Shown here: in pieces, positions 7,633 to 15,083 of the stretch
Layout: each line of letters opens with the position of its first letter
Position numbering within the stretch: position 1 is the first letter of the stretch
DNA from: Cyanobacteria bacterium HKST-UBA04
GTDB taxonomy: Bacteria > Cyanobacteriota > Vampirovibrionia > Vampirovibrionales > JAGQHJ01
DNA: 36,256 nt
Reading direction: 5' to 3'
Assembly: GCA_020431915.1 (NCBI GenBank)
Contig: JAGQHJ010000019.1
Location: 1 to 36,256, forward strand
Notes under the pieces: model-generated
Database searches by the model: none
The model's input: only the letters and a program-made list of their open reading frames with translations
Told to the model about the DNA's origin: nothing
Translations under genes and position numbers: made by a program

Positions 7633-9426
7633 ATGCCTCTTATGCAAGGTCGAGGTAAACATACAGGCAGCCAGACAGGTAACCCTACCGCACACGTCTG
7701 CCTGATTCGCCCACCGGCTGCTGAAAAGTTCCGGTTATCTTCAACGTCAGTCACACTGCCGCTGGGGCTGGCTTATATTGCCGGGGCGCTTGAAGGTCAG
7801 GGACACCAGGTTTCGGTTATTGATGCCGTGGGGTTGGCCCCCACACACCATACCCGCTATTACACCGGCTACCTGGTCGGACTCAGCTTTGAAGCCATTG
7901 TCGATCGTATCGATCCGGCCTGCACCTGCATCGGCATCAGCGTCATCTTTACCCATGAATGGCCAATGGCCGTCAAGCTCATCGAGGCCATCCGCCGCCG
8001 GTTTCCTGCCACCCCCATTATCCTGGGAGGCGAGCACGTGACGGCCCTGCCCGAGTTTTGCCTGGCCACGTCGCAGGCCAGCGTGGTGGTGGCCGGAGAA
8101 GGGGAGGAAACCGTTATTGAACTGGTCGAGACCCTAAGCCGCCACACCAGTCTTGAAGGCATTCTGGGTATTGCCTACCGTCAGGGCGAGGCCATCCACG
8201 TTAACCCGAGACGGCCCCGGCAAACCAACATCGATGCCGTGGCCCGCCCGGCCTGGCACCATTTTGACCTGCATGCCTACCATCGCCACCGCTTTGTGGG
8301 TGGCATGGTAACCGACCGGCTTACCATCCCCATTCTGGCCACCCGGGGCTGCCCCTACCAATGCACCTACTGCTCGTCCCCCAACATGTGGACGCCCAAG
8401 TGGGTTCCGCGTACGCCAGAGGCCGTCGTCGACGAAATCGAGACGTACGTTAAGCAGTACGGGGCCCGAAACTTCCCCTTCCAGGATCTGACCGCCATTT
8501 TGGATCGCGACTGGATCCTCCGGTTTTGCAAGGCCTTGCAGGATCGAAACCTCGACATTACCTGGCTGCTGCCCACGGGCACCCGCGCCGAAGCCATCGA
8601 CGAAACCGTGGCCCAGGCCCTGAAAGATACGGGCATGGTCAGCATGGCCTATGCCCCGGAGTCCGGGTCGGAGACCACCCGGAAGCTGGTTAAAAAGCGC
8701 ATGCACACCCAGGCCCTGTTCGACAGTATCCAGGCCGCCCTGGCACAAGACTTGAACGTGGCCCTGTTCATGGTCATCGGCTTTCCGCACGACACCCCCC
8801 AACACCTCGACGAAACCATGGCCTTCCTTGAGGACGTTGCTCGGATTGGTGCAGAGGATGTTGCCATTGCCTACTACATGGCCATGCCCGGCACCCAGCT
8901 GTTTGGCAGCCTGTACGACAGCGGCCAAATCCGGATGGACCGCACCTATTTTAACCACCTGTTTGCCAATTCGGATCTGATCCCCGTCAGTTCCTACGCC
9001 CCCCACCTCTCGCGCTGGCAACTGTTTTGGGCTAAGTGCCGCTTTTATCTCAAGTTTTACTGCTTTAGCCCCCATGCCAAACGCAGCCGGTCCGGCCTGG
9101 CCTTCTTGCGACAGGCCATCGGCAGCTTTTTCAGCCGAAACGGCCACCAAAGCCGCATGCAATCGGCCCTGACAGCAGGGGTTCGCTCCGGCTGGCACAC
9201 CCTGGTCGTACAGTTCACCCCCCCATGGATTCCCCGTGCCGAAGAAGACGCCTTGTTTGCCGACTGGGATCGCCTCTACCGCGACATCCGGCAAAATCGC
9301 CAGCAACAACGGCCAGCCCTGCACTATCCAGCCAACACCACCCTGCTGCACAAACAAGCGGTTCAGCACATGCTGGGCCACGAGCATGCCGGCCTGGACA
9401 AGCCGATGGTTTTAAGCCTCCGCTAG
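7633..9426 (+). CDS. B12-binding-domain radical SAM protein
   Basis: 597 residues. Residues ~20-190 form a cobalamin-binding-like Rossmann domain (VCLIRPP, LPLGLAYIAGALEGQGHQVSVIDA, CIGISVIFTHEWP, IILGGEHVTALPE, VVAGEGEETVIEL). The radical SAM core follows, with the 4Fe-4S motif Cys240-x3-Cys244-x2-Cys247 in RGCPYQCTYCSSP and a TGTRAEAID and APESGSE strand pattern. Such BchE/P-methylase-class enzymes do methylation, cyclisation or other radical chemistry; the substrate cannot be read. The ~150-residue C-terminal region is basic and aromatic. ATG 7642 is an alternative start: a TAGAAT hexamer ends 7 nt before it, which would give a leaderless message. The stop interlocks with that of the convergent next gene. 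Confidence 0.88.
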   Translation: MPLMQGRGKHTGSQTGNPTAHVCLIRPPAAEKFRLSSTSVTLPLGLAYIAGALEGQGHQVSVIDAVGLAPTHHTRYYTGYLVGLSFEAIVDRIDPACTCIGISVIFTHEWPMAVKLIEAIRRRFPATPIILGGEHVTALPEFCLATSQASVVVAGEGEETVIELVETLSRHTSLEGILGIAYRQGEAIHVNPRRPRQTNIDAVARPAWHHFDLHAYHRHRFVGGMVTDRLTIPILATRGCPYQCTYCSSPNMWTPKWVPRTPEAVVDEIETYVKQYGARNFPFQDLTAILDRDWILRFCKALQDRNLDITWLLPTGTRAEAIDETVAQALKDTGMVSMAYAPESGSETTRKLVKKRMHTQALFDSIQAALAQDLNVALFMVIGFPHDTPQHLDETMAFLEDVARIGAEDVAIAYYMAMPGTQLFGSLYDSGQIRMDRTYFNHLFANSDLIPVSSYAPHLSRWQLFWAKCRFYLKFYCFSPHAKRSRSGLAFLRQAIGSFFSRNGHQSRMQSALTAGVRSGWHTLVVQFTPPWIPRAEEDALFADWDRLYRDIRQNRQQQRPALHYPANTTLLHKQAVQHMLGHEHAGLDKPMVLSLR

Positions 9427-9854
9427 TCGCCCGCGCCCACATAGGCAAACAGGGCGTTACCGTACCGTTGCATATTGGCCTCAACCGCCCGGCGGAAGTC
9501 CCTTAATTTTTGTATTTCGTCTGGCGGCAACCCGCCCGTCGTCCCTTTAGGCAAGTGCTTATTAACCAAATCCGGGTGCAGCTTCACCCCGTAGGTTTGC
9601 AAGACAAACGCAAGCACATCCGGCCCATCGATGGCCGCCACCATGTGGGGCTCGGCCGGGCTGACCAAACCGGCCAAATCGACCGAATCGGCCTGGCAAT
9701 GAAGCACCAAAGGCTTGCTTCGGTTAAGCGCCCTAAGCTGGCGCGAAGTCGACGCGACATCGCCCACAAACAAGTGACACCCCGAAAACAACGGCACCTG
9801 CTTCTTGCCATAGGCTGAAACCGATTGAAACCTTTTTAAACCAACCACCTGCAT
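9423..9854 (-). CDS. small hypothetical protein
   Basis: 143 residues from ATG 9854, chosen because GAGGAG lies 11 nt upstream. Soluble, with an N-terminal stretch SVSAYGKKQVPLFSG that loosely recalls the short aromatic-Gly motif of other small proteins here, alternating helices afterwards (DEIQKLRDFRRAVEANMQ), and a C-terminal FAYVGAGD. No family recognised. Its TAG stop shares the tetranucleotide CTAG with the stop of the convergent radical SAM gene, which supports it being a real gene. Confidence 0.6.
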   Translation of the reverse strand: MQVVGLKRFQSVSAYGKKQVPLFSGCHLFVGDVASTSRQLRALNRSKPLVLHCQADSVDLAGLVSPAEPHMVAAIDGPDVLAFVLQTYGVKLHPDLVNKHLPKGTTGGLPPDEIQKLRDFRRAVEANMQRYGNALFAYVGAGD

Positions 9855-9950
9855 CGATGTCCGATCTCCTCGACGCTTCACAGCCCTCATGCAACAGCGG
9901 CAGGGCATTCCTGGCTGCCATGGCGGCATTATTCACCAAAACCCGCTCCT

Positions 9951-9986
9951 AAACAAGCCCACAAACAAGCCCACAAATAAGCCCGA
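9951..9986. repeat. 12-bp tandem repeat, three copies
   Basis: AAACAAGCCCAC occurs at 9951-9962 and 9963-9974, with a degenerate third unit (AAATAAGCCCGA) at 9975-9986. It lies in the divergent region between genes at 9854 and 10254. A second degenerate array of TTTTCAAAAG-like units follows at about 10008-10050. Confidence 0.75.
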
Positions 9987-10183
9987 CCCATGGCACCCAA
10001 TTGAACCTGGCTTTTCAAAAGTTTTTCAAAGGTTTTTCAGAGGCTTTTTAAACGCGTTTGAACCAAACTAGCACAAAAACCCAATTGGCTGTTTTTATAA
10101 TAATACTTTACTCAATGTTCGTTCTTCTTCTCGTCAGGCTGGTTTTATTCAAGGTCGACTGCGTATTTTCGCCGTCCGTTCAT

Positions 10184-10226
10184 TTGCCAACTCGTTTGCC
10201 AATTCGTTTGCCAGCGCTTTTATAAA
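10184..10226 (+). promoter_or_regulatory. candidate promoter with tandem -35-like TTGCCA repeats
   Basis: A 12-bp unit (GCCAACTCGTTT-like) occurs three times at 10186-10221. Each junction produces TTGCCA (10184, 10196 and 10208), a fair -35 hexamer. TATAAA follows at 10221-10226; the middle TTGCCA gives a 19-bp spacer. A separate TATAAT lies at 10096-10101. The gene starts at 10254. Confidence 0.4.
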
Positions 10227-10253
10227 GTAGCTTCCCAACATAGGTGGTGTGTT

Positions 10254-10700
10254 ATGACAATTTCGATCTCCAATCCCAATGGGTTTTACTCCTTCACGTC
10301 CGGTTATTCGGCAGGCCCGTCGCAGGCATTTTCGCCTCACTCAAGCGGCTACTTCACCATGCCCGCTGCCGGCCATGCCTATCAGGGCCTAAGCAACACG
10401 GTGGCCCCGTATAACCCGGCCAGTGTCCATGCCGGCTATGCCACCCAACCCGCCTACCGCGTACCGTTTATGCAGCAGGCCTATAACTTTGTGCAACCGT
10501 TCTTCAGACCGGTTCAGCAGGCTTGGAACGGCATTAGCCGTGGCTTCCAGCAAGCGGGCCAGTTTGTCCAGCAGCACCCGTATATGGCAGCTGCCGGTGG
10601 AGCCGCCATGGCCGGCGCAATGGGCGCCTGCCCCTACTGCGGTGGTGTGGCCGCCGCCTCGGCCGGTATGGGCCTGGCTGCCGCCATGTACAACCGCTAA
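10254..10700 (+). CDS. small hypothetical protein with Gly/Ala-rich C-terminus and CxxC
   Basis: 148 residues from ATG 10254, with AGGTGG 6 nt upstream. The N-terminal ~60 residues are Ser/Gly/Tyr-rich and low complexity; the middle is a Gln/Phe-rich amphipathic region (FMQQAYNFVQPFFRPVQQAWNGISRGFQQ). The last ~40 residues form a Gly/Ala-zipper-like hydrophobic stretch (MAAAGGAAMAGAMG, then ACPYCGGVAAASAG) containing one CPYC pair, which might insert in or associate with a membrane. No family recognised. A strong terminator directly follows, so it is transcribed alone. Confidence 0.68.
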   Translation: MTISISNPNGFYSFTSGYSAGPSQAFSPHSSGYFTMPAAGHAYQGLSNTVAPYNPASVHAGYATQPAYRVPFMQQAYNFVQPFFRPVQQAWNGISRGFQQAGQFVQQHPYMAAAGGAAMAGAMGACPYCGGVAAASAGMGLAAAMYNR

Positions 10701-10727
10701 AATTTCACGTCGACAGAAGACATTCCG

Positions 10728-10773
10728 GGACCGGATGCCCCCACCAACGGGGCACCGGTCCCAACACCTTTTT
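10728..10773 (+). terminator. strong hairpin terminator
   Basis: GGGACCGG-A-TGCCCC (10728-10742) pairs with GGGGCA-CCGGTCCC (10749-10762), a 14-bp stem with one bulged A and a short loop; AACACCTTTTT follows. It ends the 10254 gene. Confidence 0.85.
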
Positions 10774-10863
10774 AGAAGAGAGGGGAACGCGTCATAGCCG
10801 TGAGGGTTGCCGCTATAAGTAGATGAGAAGCCACCCGAGAACGCCTGACGCAACTAAGTGGTT

Positions 10864-11050
10864 GTGCCAGACGGCGCTGGCACATAGCGTGTCAGCCGCT
10901 GGTTATTCATACCCATGATGGTGGCCGATAGGCCATTCGAACGCCTGACCCGCGCCATGTGTTGTGCCAGACGGCGCTGGCACGGGGCCAGGTTTAAACA
11001 TATGCCATACCCGTGATGGTGGAGGATAGGAGATTCGAACTCCTGACCCC
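10864..11050 (-). repeat. ~100-bp tandem repeat: tRNA-Ala 3' half plus downstream hairpin
   Basis: Read on the minus strand, the 3' half of the tRNA gene (T arm with TTCGAAT, acceptor end, CCA), its flank GGGTATG and a hairpin GTGCCAG-CGCCGT-CTGGCAC are present twice. The intact copy is at about 11050-10964 and the damaged one at about 10952-10864. TTCGAA lies at 11034-11039 and 10936-10941; the identical 20-nt hairpins lie at 10964-10983 and 10864-10883. A third trace (GTCAGGCGTTC) is near 10835-10855. The 5' half of the tRNA is not repeated. Confidence 0.8.
10919..10952 (-). pseudogene. tRNA-Ala 3'-end remnant
   Basis: On the minus strand GGTCAGGCGTTCGAATGGCC followed by TATCGGCCACCA matches the T arm, acceptor 3' strand and CCA of the adjacent tRNA-Ala with several substitutions. 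The T stem keeps four of five pairs but loses the conserved 53-61 pair, and there is no acceptor 5' strand, D arm or anticodon arm. It cannot be a functional tRNA. Confidence 0.75.
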
Positions 11051-11092
11051 CTGCGTGCAAAGCAGGTGCTCTACCAGCTGAGCTAATCCCCC
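11017..11092 (-). tRNA. tRNA-Ala (anticodon UGC)
   Basis: A complete 76-nt cloverleaf on the minus strand. The acceptor GGGGGAT pairs with ATCCTCC; the D arm is in AGCTCAGCTGGTAGAGC; the anticodon stem CCTGC/GCAGG closes the loop TTTGCAC, giving anticodon TGC; the T arm is AGGAG-TTCGAAT-CTCCT. Discriminator A is followed by an encoded CCA (11017-11019). No intron or mismatch in stems apart from one G-U. Confidence 0.97.
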
Positions 11093-11141
11093 ACCATCAG
11101 GGGCCTGTTTTTCAGGGCGCGCCAAAAATTGACGAACTTTT

Positions 11142-11147
11142 ATTATA
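11142..11147 (-). promoter_or_regulatory. candidate -10 box of the tRNA-Ala gene
   Basis: A perfect TATAAT on the minus strand lies 50 bp upstream of the mature tRNA 5' end, which would leave a leader of about 40 nt. No convincing -35 hexamer was found at the usual distance. Confidence 0.45.
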
Positions 11148-11275
11148 GCCAAACCCAACCAAAAGACCAGCCACACCCCCAACCCTGCAACCCCAACCCA
11201 ACATCTTGCCCCAAACCCCTCGCCTCGCTGTTCGGCCCCAAAAAGTCTCAACCGGGGCCGTCCTTCAAATCCAGC

Positions 11276-11299
11276 AAAAGCCGCTCTACAAGCGGCCTT
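11276..11299 (-). terminator. orphan minus-strand terminator-like hairpin
   Basis: On the minus strand AAGGCCGCT-TGTAG-AGCGGCTTT forms a 9-bp stem with one G-U pair, ending in TTTTGC. No minus-strand gene lies to its right before 12882, so either a short RNA runs leftward from about 11300-11600 or the match is fortuitous. Confidence 0.4.
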
Positions 11300-11307
11300 A
11301 AGGTTGT

Positions 11308-11340
11308 TTTAACTATATATTACTTAAAAATATATACACA
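11308..11340 (+). promoter_or_regulatory. AT-rich element TATATTACTTAAAA (copy 1)
   Basis: The 14-mer TATATTACTTAAAA at 11316-11329, continued by ATATATACACAAT, stands out in GC-rich surroundings. The same 14-mer occurs at 12370-12383 with a related 3' flank. This copy ends 287 bp before the start of the 11617 gene; the other ends 266 bp before the 12650 gene. No other gene lies in between. It may be a promoter or regulator site producing a long leader. Confidence 0.5.
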
Positions 11341-11616
11341 ATCATTCAAATCTGTGGTTTCATAACAGTAGAACAAGTCCCCCAAACCAACCCTCAAAAA
11401 CGCCCCGTCTTTTATCCCCTTTCATTCGTTTTTGATGACCCCCGAACCACCAGATCCCCGTTGAACCATTAAGCGCATAATCCCCGTTTCCTATCAGGCA
11501 CAGCGGCTGCTCGACAACGCCGTTTGCTTACAGGTCCGCCGTCTCTGGTGCAGGCGCCCCCTTGCCCGCGCAAGCACCCCCCCATGACGATTAATCCAAG
11601 GAGCTTACTTTTCGCT

Positions 11617-11976
11617 ATGAACCACCACCCCTACCACCACTCTGCCAACCAACCCACCCCGTTCTTCATGCACCCGGCCGGCGACAACAGCCCGCACCAA
11701 GCCGGCATCAGTCAGCAGGACGTGATGGCCATCGTCAGCGAAGCCACCCAATACCTCTGCCAGGTGATCAACCAGTACAGCCAGCACCTTCGCCCCCAGG
11801 CAACCGACCCTATGGCGGCCCAGCCCCCCAAAACCACCGAACTGCATTTTACCTTCCCCGCCCCGCCCCCGATGGTACAACGCGTGGTCATCAGCGGCCC
11901 AACCGACGAACCGGTACCCCCCTTCGTGATGGTCCCCGTCTGCGCGCCGCCCATCCAGCAGTATGAATTGAACTAG
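11617..11976 (+). CDS. small hypothetical protein, His/Pro-rich
   Basis: 119 residues. ATG 11617 is chosen because AAGGAG lies 13 nt upstream; ATG 11584 in the same frame has no ribosome site. The N-terminus is His/Pro-rich (MNHHPYHHSANQPTPFFMHP), the middle is helical (QQDVMAIVSEATQYLCQVINQYSQHL), and the C-terminal third is strand-like and Pro-rich (LHFTFPAPPPMVQRVVISG). It ends VMVPVCAPPIQQYELN, which resembles the end of the next small gene (VFVPVLPNPWDVSLN). No family recognised; no membrane segment. Confidence 0.62.
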   Translation: MNHHPYHHSANQPTPFFMHPAGDNSPHQAGISQQDVMAIVSEATQYLCQVINQYSQHLRPQATDPMAAQPPKTTELHFTFPAPPPMVQRVVISGPTDEPVPPFVMVPVCAPPIQQYELN

Positions 11977-12291
11977 ACGCCGCGCAAACACCCCACGCCA
12001 CCCCCTGATTAACTCTGATTAACCCCAATTAACCCCAATTAACCCGTTCCCTGCGTACACAAATCGTGTGCCTATCGTGTGCGCAAGGAGAGCCCCCGGT
12101 CACACCAACCGCACTGATTGCACTGACCGCACCAGCCTCGCCTCCCATGGCAACACCCTGTGAAGCTTTTTCTCCCACACCCTCCCCTACCCCCTCCTCC
12201 CATGCCGCCTTTGGCGATTAGCGAACCCGTGTAAACCACCCCCCCTTAGCGAACCATTCAAAGCAACGAAACCAAACCAACACCTGTAAGC
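11977..12291. repeat. gene-free stretch with 10-bp tandem repeat
   Basis: No gene seen. Positions 12006-12045 hold four units of a 10-bp repeat (TGATTAACTC, TGATTAACCC, CAATTAACCC, CAATTAACCC). The rest is C-rich with scattered CACC/CCTCC runs, consistent with a long untranslated tail before the terminator at 12292. Confidence 0.6.
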
Positions 12292-12329
12292 CCCGTGACA
12301 AGCACCCCCAAGCTTGTCACGGGATTTTT
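12292..12329 (+). terminator. strong rho-independent terminator
   Basis: A perfect 12-bp stem, CCCGTGACAAGC (12292-12303) with GCTTGTCACGGG (12312-12323), loop ACCCCCAA, followed by ATTTTTG. It lies 316 bp after the 11617 gene and 41 bp before the second AT-rich element. Confidence 0.9.
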
Positions 12330-12366
12330 GTCTGCCGCCATGGCCTGATCCACTGCCCTGTTCAAA

Positions 12367-12400
12367 TTTTATATTACTTAAAACACTATAAACAAAATAT
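12367..12400 (+). promoter_or_regulatory. AT-rich element TATATTACTTAAAA (copy 2)
   Basis: The 14-mer TATATTACTTAAAA lies at 12370-12383, followed by CACTATAAACAAAAT, which aligns with the flank of the copy at 11316. It sits just after a strong terminator and 266 bp before the 12650 gene, a sensible promoter position with a long leader. Confidence 0.5.
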
Positions 12401-12429
12401 GATCGGCCGTTTTTATATAAGTAACCTCG

Positions 12430-12480
12430 TTCGCCTTACGCCGTTCGCCTTACCTTATTCGCCTTACCTTATTCGCCTTA
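12430..12480. repeat. 14-bp tandem repeat, 3.6 copies
   Basis: Units of TTCGCCTTACCTTA start at 12430 (with GCCG for its last four bases), 12444, 12458 and 12472 (partial). The array lies in the presumed leader of the 12650 gene. Confidence 0.85.
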
Positions 12481-12649
12481 GACGTGCTTCTCAAAAGCAT
12501 CCCGGCGCAGAACCGGCCCCACGACAGAGCCCCCCCCCTTTTAGGCCCAGGCTGTTGTATTGGCTTGCCCCCCATTCACCCCTTCTATCCTTAGGCCTAT
12601 TGGCCCCAAGCTTCCCCCACCCCGTTACTGATTAGAGGAGTCCCCGTCT

Positions 12650-12838
12650 ATGTCCCAATCCCCGCATTCGCACGAGCCGTCCGACTACCGTCCCTATCCG
12701 ACCAATCCCAATGCCTACATGACGTCCGGCTCGACGTATGCCCTCAATCAGGGAGATCCAGACGACGAGGACATGGATTTAATCCACGTGGTGTTCGTGC
12801 CCGTGCTGCCCAACCCCTGGGATGTCAGCCTGAACTAG
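12650..12838 (+). CDS. very small acidic protein, unknown
   Basis: 62 residues from ATG 12650, with GAGGAG about 10 nt upstream. The N-terminal half is Ser/Pro/Tyr-rich, followed by an acidic run (GDPDDEDMDL) and a hydrophobic C-terminus IHVVFVPVLPNPWDVSLN. Its end resembles that of the 11617 protein (V-x-V-P-V...P...LN). Both genes share the distant AT-rich element. The good ribosome site and upstream element argue for a real gene; function unknown. Confidence 0.6.
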   Translation: MSQSPHSHEPSDYRPYPTNPNAYMTSGSTYALNQGDPDDEDMDLIHVVFVPVLPNPWDVSLN

Positions 12839-12881
12839 GGCCCTCCTGGGTCATTCGCGCACAAGCAAAGCTGTGGCGGAT

Positions 12882-13382
12882 CTAGACGATTTCCAGATGC
12901 TCGTCTTCTTCCTCGTCCACTTCGACCTGCACCACAAAGTCAATTTCCACGGCCGCGTTCAGGGGCAATGAAGCCACCCCGACCGCCGCACGAACATGCT
13001 TGCCATTGGCCCCAAACGCCTTGGCCAGTAAGTCCGACGCCCCGTTGATTACGGTGGGGTGCTGGGTAAATTCGGGCGGTGCATTCACGTAGCCGGTCAC
13101 CTTGACGATACGCTCGATGTGAGCCAGCCCGCCAATATGCTTCTTGATAGCCGCCATGGCATTCAGGGTGCACAGCCGGGCCGCCTCCTGGGCGTCCTCA
13201 ATGGAGCAGTCCACCCCAACCTTGCCCTTGGTGGTCAGCTCCCCGTCCTTAATCGGCAGCATCCCGGAGGTGTAAACCAGGTTGTCCACCTGCACCACGC
13301 TCACGTAACTGCCTACCGGCTCCGGCGGCTGCGGCAGCGACATCTCAAATTCGCGAAGATTAATGGTAACCACATTACCCAT
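12882..13382 (-). CDS. RidA/YjgF/YER057c/UK114 family protein
   Basis: 166 residues. The region LPQPPEPVGSYVSVVQVDNLVYTSGMLPI and the terminal block HVRAAVGVASLPLNAAVEIDFVVQV match the RidA superfamily, in the longer branch starting with LPxPPxPVGxY. The Arg of VRAAVGVASLP is the conserved substrate-carboxylate-binding residue of RidA deaminases, which hydrolyse reactive enamine/imine intermediates. The tail ends in an acidic run (EVDEEEDEHLE). ATG 13382 was chosen by alignment; AGGAG lies 15 nt upstream, a little far. It sits 60 bp behind the MFS transporter gene on the same strand and may be cotranscribed. Confidence 0.85.
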   Translation of the reverse strand: MGNVVTINLREFEMSLPQPPEPVGSYVSVVQVDNLVYTSGMLPIKDGELTTKGKVGVDCSIEDAQEAARLCTLNAMAAIKKHIGGLAHIERIVKVTGYVNAPPEFTQHPTVINGASDLLAKAFGANGKHVRAAVGVASLPLNAAVEIDFVVQVEVDEEEDEHLEIV

Positions 13383-13442
13383 ATCGGTGCAGCGTTGGCT
13401 CCTAAACAAACCGCCTGTTTGTCGGTGCAAACCAGGCTTGTG

Positions 13443-14849
13443 CTAGTGCCCCACGTGGCCAGGCACGGCGCTTGAAGGGCGGTCATTGACCCATTGTAAA
13501 AGCAAGGCGGCAATCAGTACAGCCCCACCGCCCAATATCAGGGCCGACGAATCGAGGCCGGTTTGAAACACCAGGTAGCCAGCCAATGCCGACGCCACGA
13601 TTTGCGGCGCGGCAATAAAAATGTTGAAGGTGCCCATCATCACCCCTTCCTGTCCTGGCTTGATGTGCGAGGCCATCATGGCAAACGGAATGGACAAGGT
13701 GGTGGCCCACCCCAGGCCCAGCAGGCCCATGGCCATGGCCACGTGGGTCCCAACACTTAAAAAGTGCATGGACACCAGGCCGGCCCCCATAAACAGCAGG
13801 CCCACGGTGTGTATGGCTTTTCGGCTAACCACCTTCAACAGGTACGGAATGGCCAGCGACGCGACCACGTTGACCACGTTCCAAATCAGGAAGCACGTGG
13901 CAGCATACTGCAGCCCGGCCTGGTACAACGGCGCCTGAGGATCGGTGGCGCCAAAAATCTGGTGGGCCACAAACACCGAGAAGAAAATAAACATACACTG
14001 CCAACCAAACCACGTCAGACTGTGGACCAAACACAGTTTTTTGGCATCAATGGGCATTTGGGCAATGCTGGCCAAGGTCTGGCTTACAATGCCTTCCAGG
14101 CCACGTTTCTGCACACCAATTTGCCCAGAATCCTGCCCAACCGGGGCCACCGGCGGTAGTTTCGGTTCCTTTGTCGTCAGCATCGTCCAGGTCATAAAGG
14201 CCAACATGGCCACGGCCCCAATGTAAAACAACGTGTTCAACGACACATCGAGCGAGCCGACATAGCTGGCGGCAATAGAACCCAGGCCGATAAAAAAGCT
14301 CATGAAGGCAAAGGTGGTGGCATGCTGGTGCTTGGGCACCACGTCGGGCACCAGCGCCCGATAGGGGCCCTGGGTAATGTTAATGCTGGCATCAAGCAGC
14401 CACAGCATCATGGCCGCCACCAGCAGCGTGGGCGAGTTGGGCATGGCCACCAGCCACAGGGCCGTGCTAATCATCCCGGCAATCAAAAAAGGCCGGCGAC
14501 GGCCCAGACGTGACCGGGTCCGGTCGCTCAGGGAGCCGACAATGGGCTGCACCAAAATACCGGTAATGGGCCCCGCCCACCAAATCACCCCCGAAATCGC
14601 CGCATTGGACCCCAGGCTTTCAAGGAAAGGGGTGGTGCGCATAATCTGGATCATCCAGGCAAACTGGATACCGAAAAACCCAATGCTGAGATTCAGCAGC
14701 TGGCTAAAGGCCAAGCCGCTGGTCGGATGATGGGGACTGATGATGTCGCGTTCAAAGGTCGTCACCCCTGGCTCGGACGGGGCAATTGCCACATCCTGGC
14801 TGATGGACACAGGTGATTGGGGTTCCAGGGTCGGGGGGGTGTCGGACAT
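13443..14849 (-). CDS. MFS sugar transporter, SLC45/sucrose-symporter type
   Basis: 468 residues, about 12 membrane segments beginning near residue 45 (AFSQLLNLSIGFFGIQFAW). The loop between helices 2 and 3 carries SDRTRSRLGRRRPFLIAG, the hallmark of the glycoside-H+ symporter group of plant SUT and animal SLC45 proteins. GLGWATTLSIPFAMMASHI in the second half is also family-like. The N-terminal 40 residues are a soluble polar extension. ATG 14849 has AAGGAG 6 nt upstream. The likely role is proton-coupled uptake of a disaccharide or similar glycoside; the substrate is not readable. The following gene, ridA, is 60 bp downstream. Confidence 0.88.
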   Translation of the reverse strand: MSDTPPTLEPQSPVSISQDVAIAPSEPGVTTFERDIISPHHPTSGLAFSQLLNLSIGFFGIQFAWMIQIMRTTPFLESLGSNAAISGVIWWAGPITGILVQPIVGSLSDRTRSRLGRRRPFLIAGMISTALWLVAMPNSPTLLVAAMMLWLLDASINITQGPYRALVPDVVPKHQHATTFAFMSFFIGLGSIAASYVGSLDVSLNTLFYIGAVAMLAFMTWTMLTTKEPKLPPVAPVGQDSGQIGVQKRGLEGIVSQTLASIAQMPIDAKKLCLVHSLTWFGWQCMFIFFSVFVAHQIFGATDPQAPLYQAGLQYAATCFLIWNVVNVVASLAIPYLLKVVSRKAIHTVGLLFMGAGLVSMHFLSVGTHVAMAMGLLGLGWATTLSIPFAMMASHIKPGQEGVMMGTFNIFIAAPQIVASALAGYLVFQTGLDSSALILGGGAVLIAALLLQWVNDRPSSAVPGHVGH

Positions 14850-14983
14850 ACATCACTCCTTAAACGATAGGGGTTGTTCAGCAGTTGTTCGGCGGTGGCC
14901 AATACCACGGGTCTCATCAGGCACCGGGTCAGGGCCACCAAACCACCAAGCTGACCACCAAGTAAGCCTTCAGTTTAAACCAA

Positions 14984-15067
14984 CTGGTCTAATAAAGACC
15001 AGACACGGCCGACAATTGCCGACAAACCGCCGCTCGCCCCGTATTCACACCCTCTATTCACACCCTC
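14984..15067 (-). terminator. weak minus-strand hairpin and 13-bp direct repeat
   Basis: CTGGTCT (14984-14990) and AGACCAG (14996-15002) form a 7-bp stem with a 5-nt loop; on the minus strand TTGGTTTAAAC follows. It lies 80 bp after the end of the 15084 gene and could be its terminator or an operator. TATTCACACCCTC is repeated directly at about 15042-15067. Confidence 0.35.
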
Positions 15068-15083
15068 TATTTATGCGCTGCGT

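Noticed and set aside
8134-9387. 417-codon open frame antisense to the radical SAM gene
   Set aside because: Same codon-shadow pattern; the plus-strand gene has clear catalytic motifs.
9423-9854. Small protein as a member of the PAFG family
   Set aside because: It has only SAYGKKQVPLF; no PAFG, LTGD or TNT blocks, so the resemblance is too weak.
11129-11365. 78-codon open frame next to the tRNA gene
   Set aside because: Low-complexity Pro/Lys/Ser sequence running through the tRNA promoter, a hairpin and an AT-rich element; no ribosome site.
12006-12480. CRISPR array
   Set aside because: The repeats are contiguous 10- and 14-bp units without spacers, and no cas gene is present.
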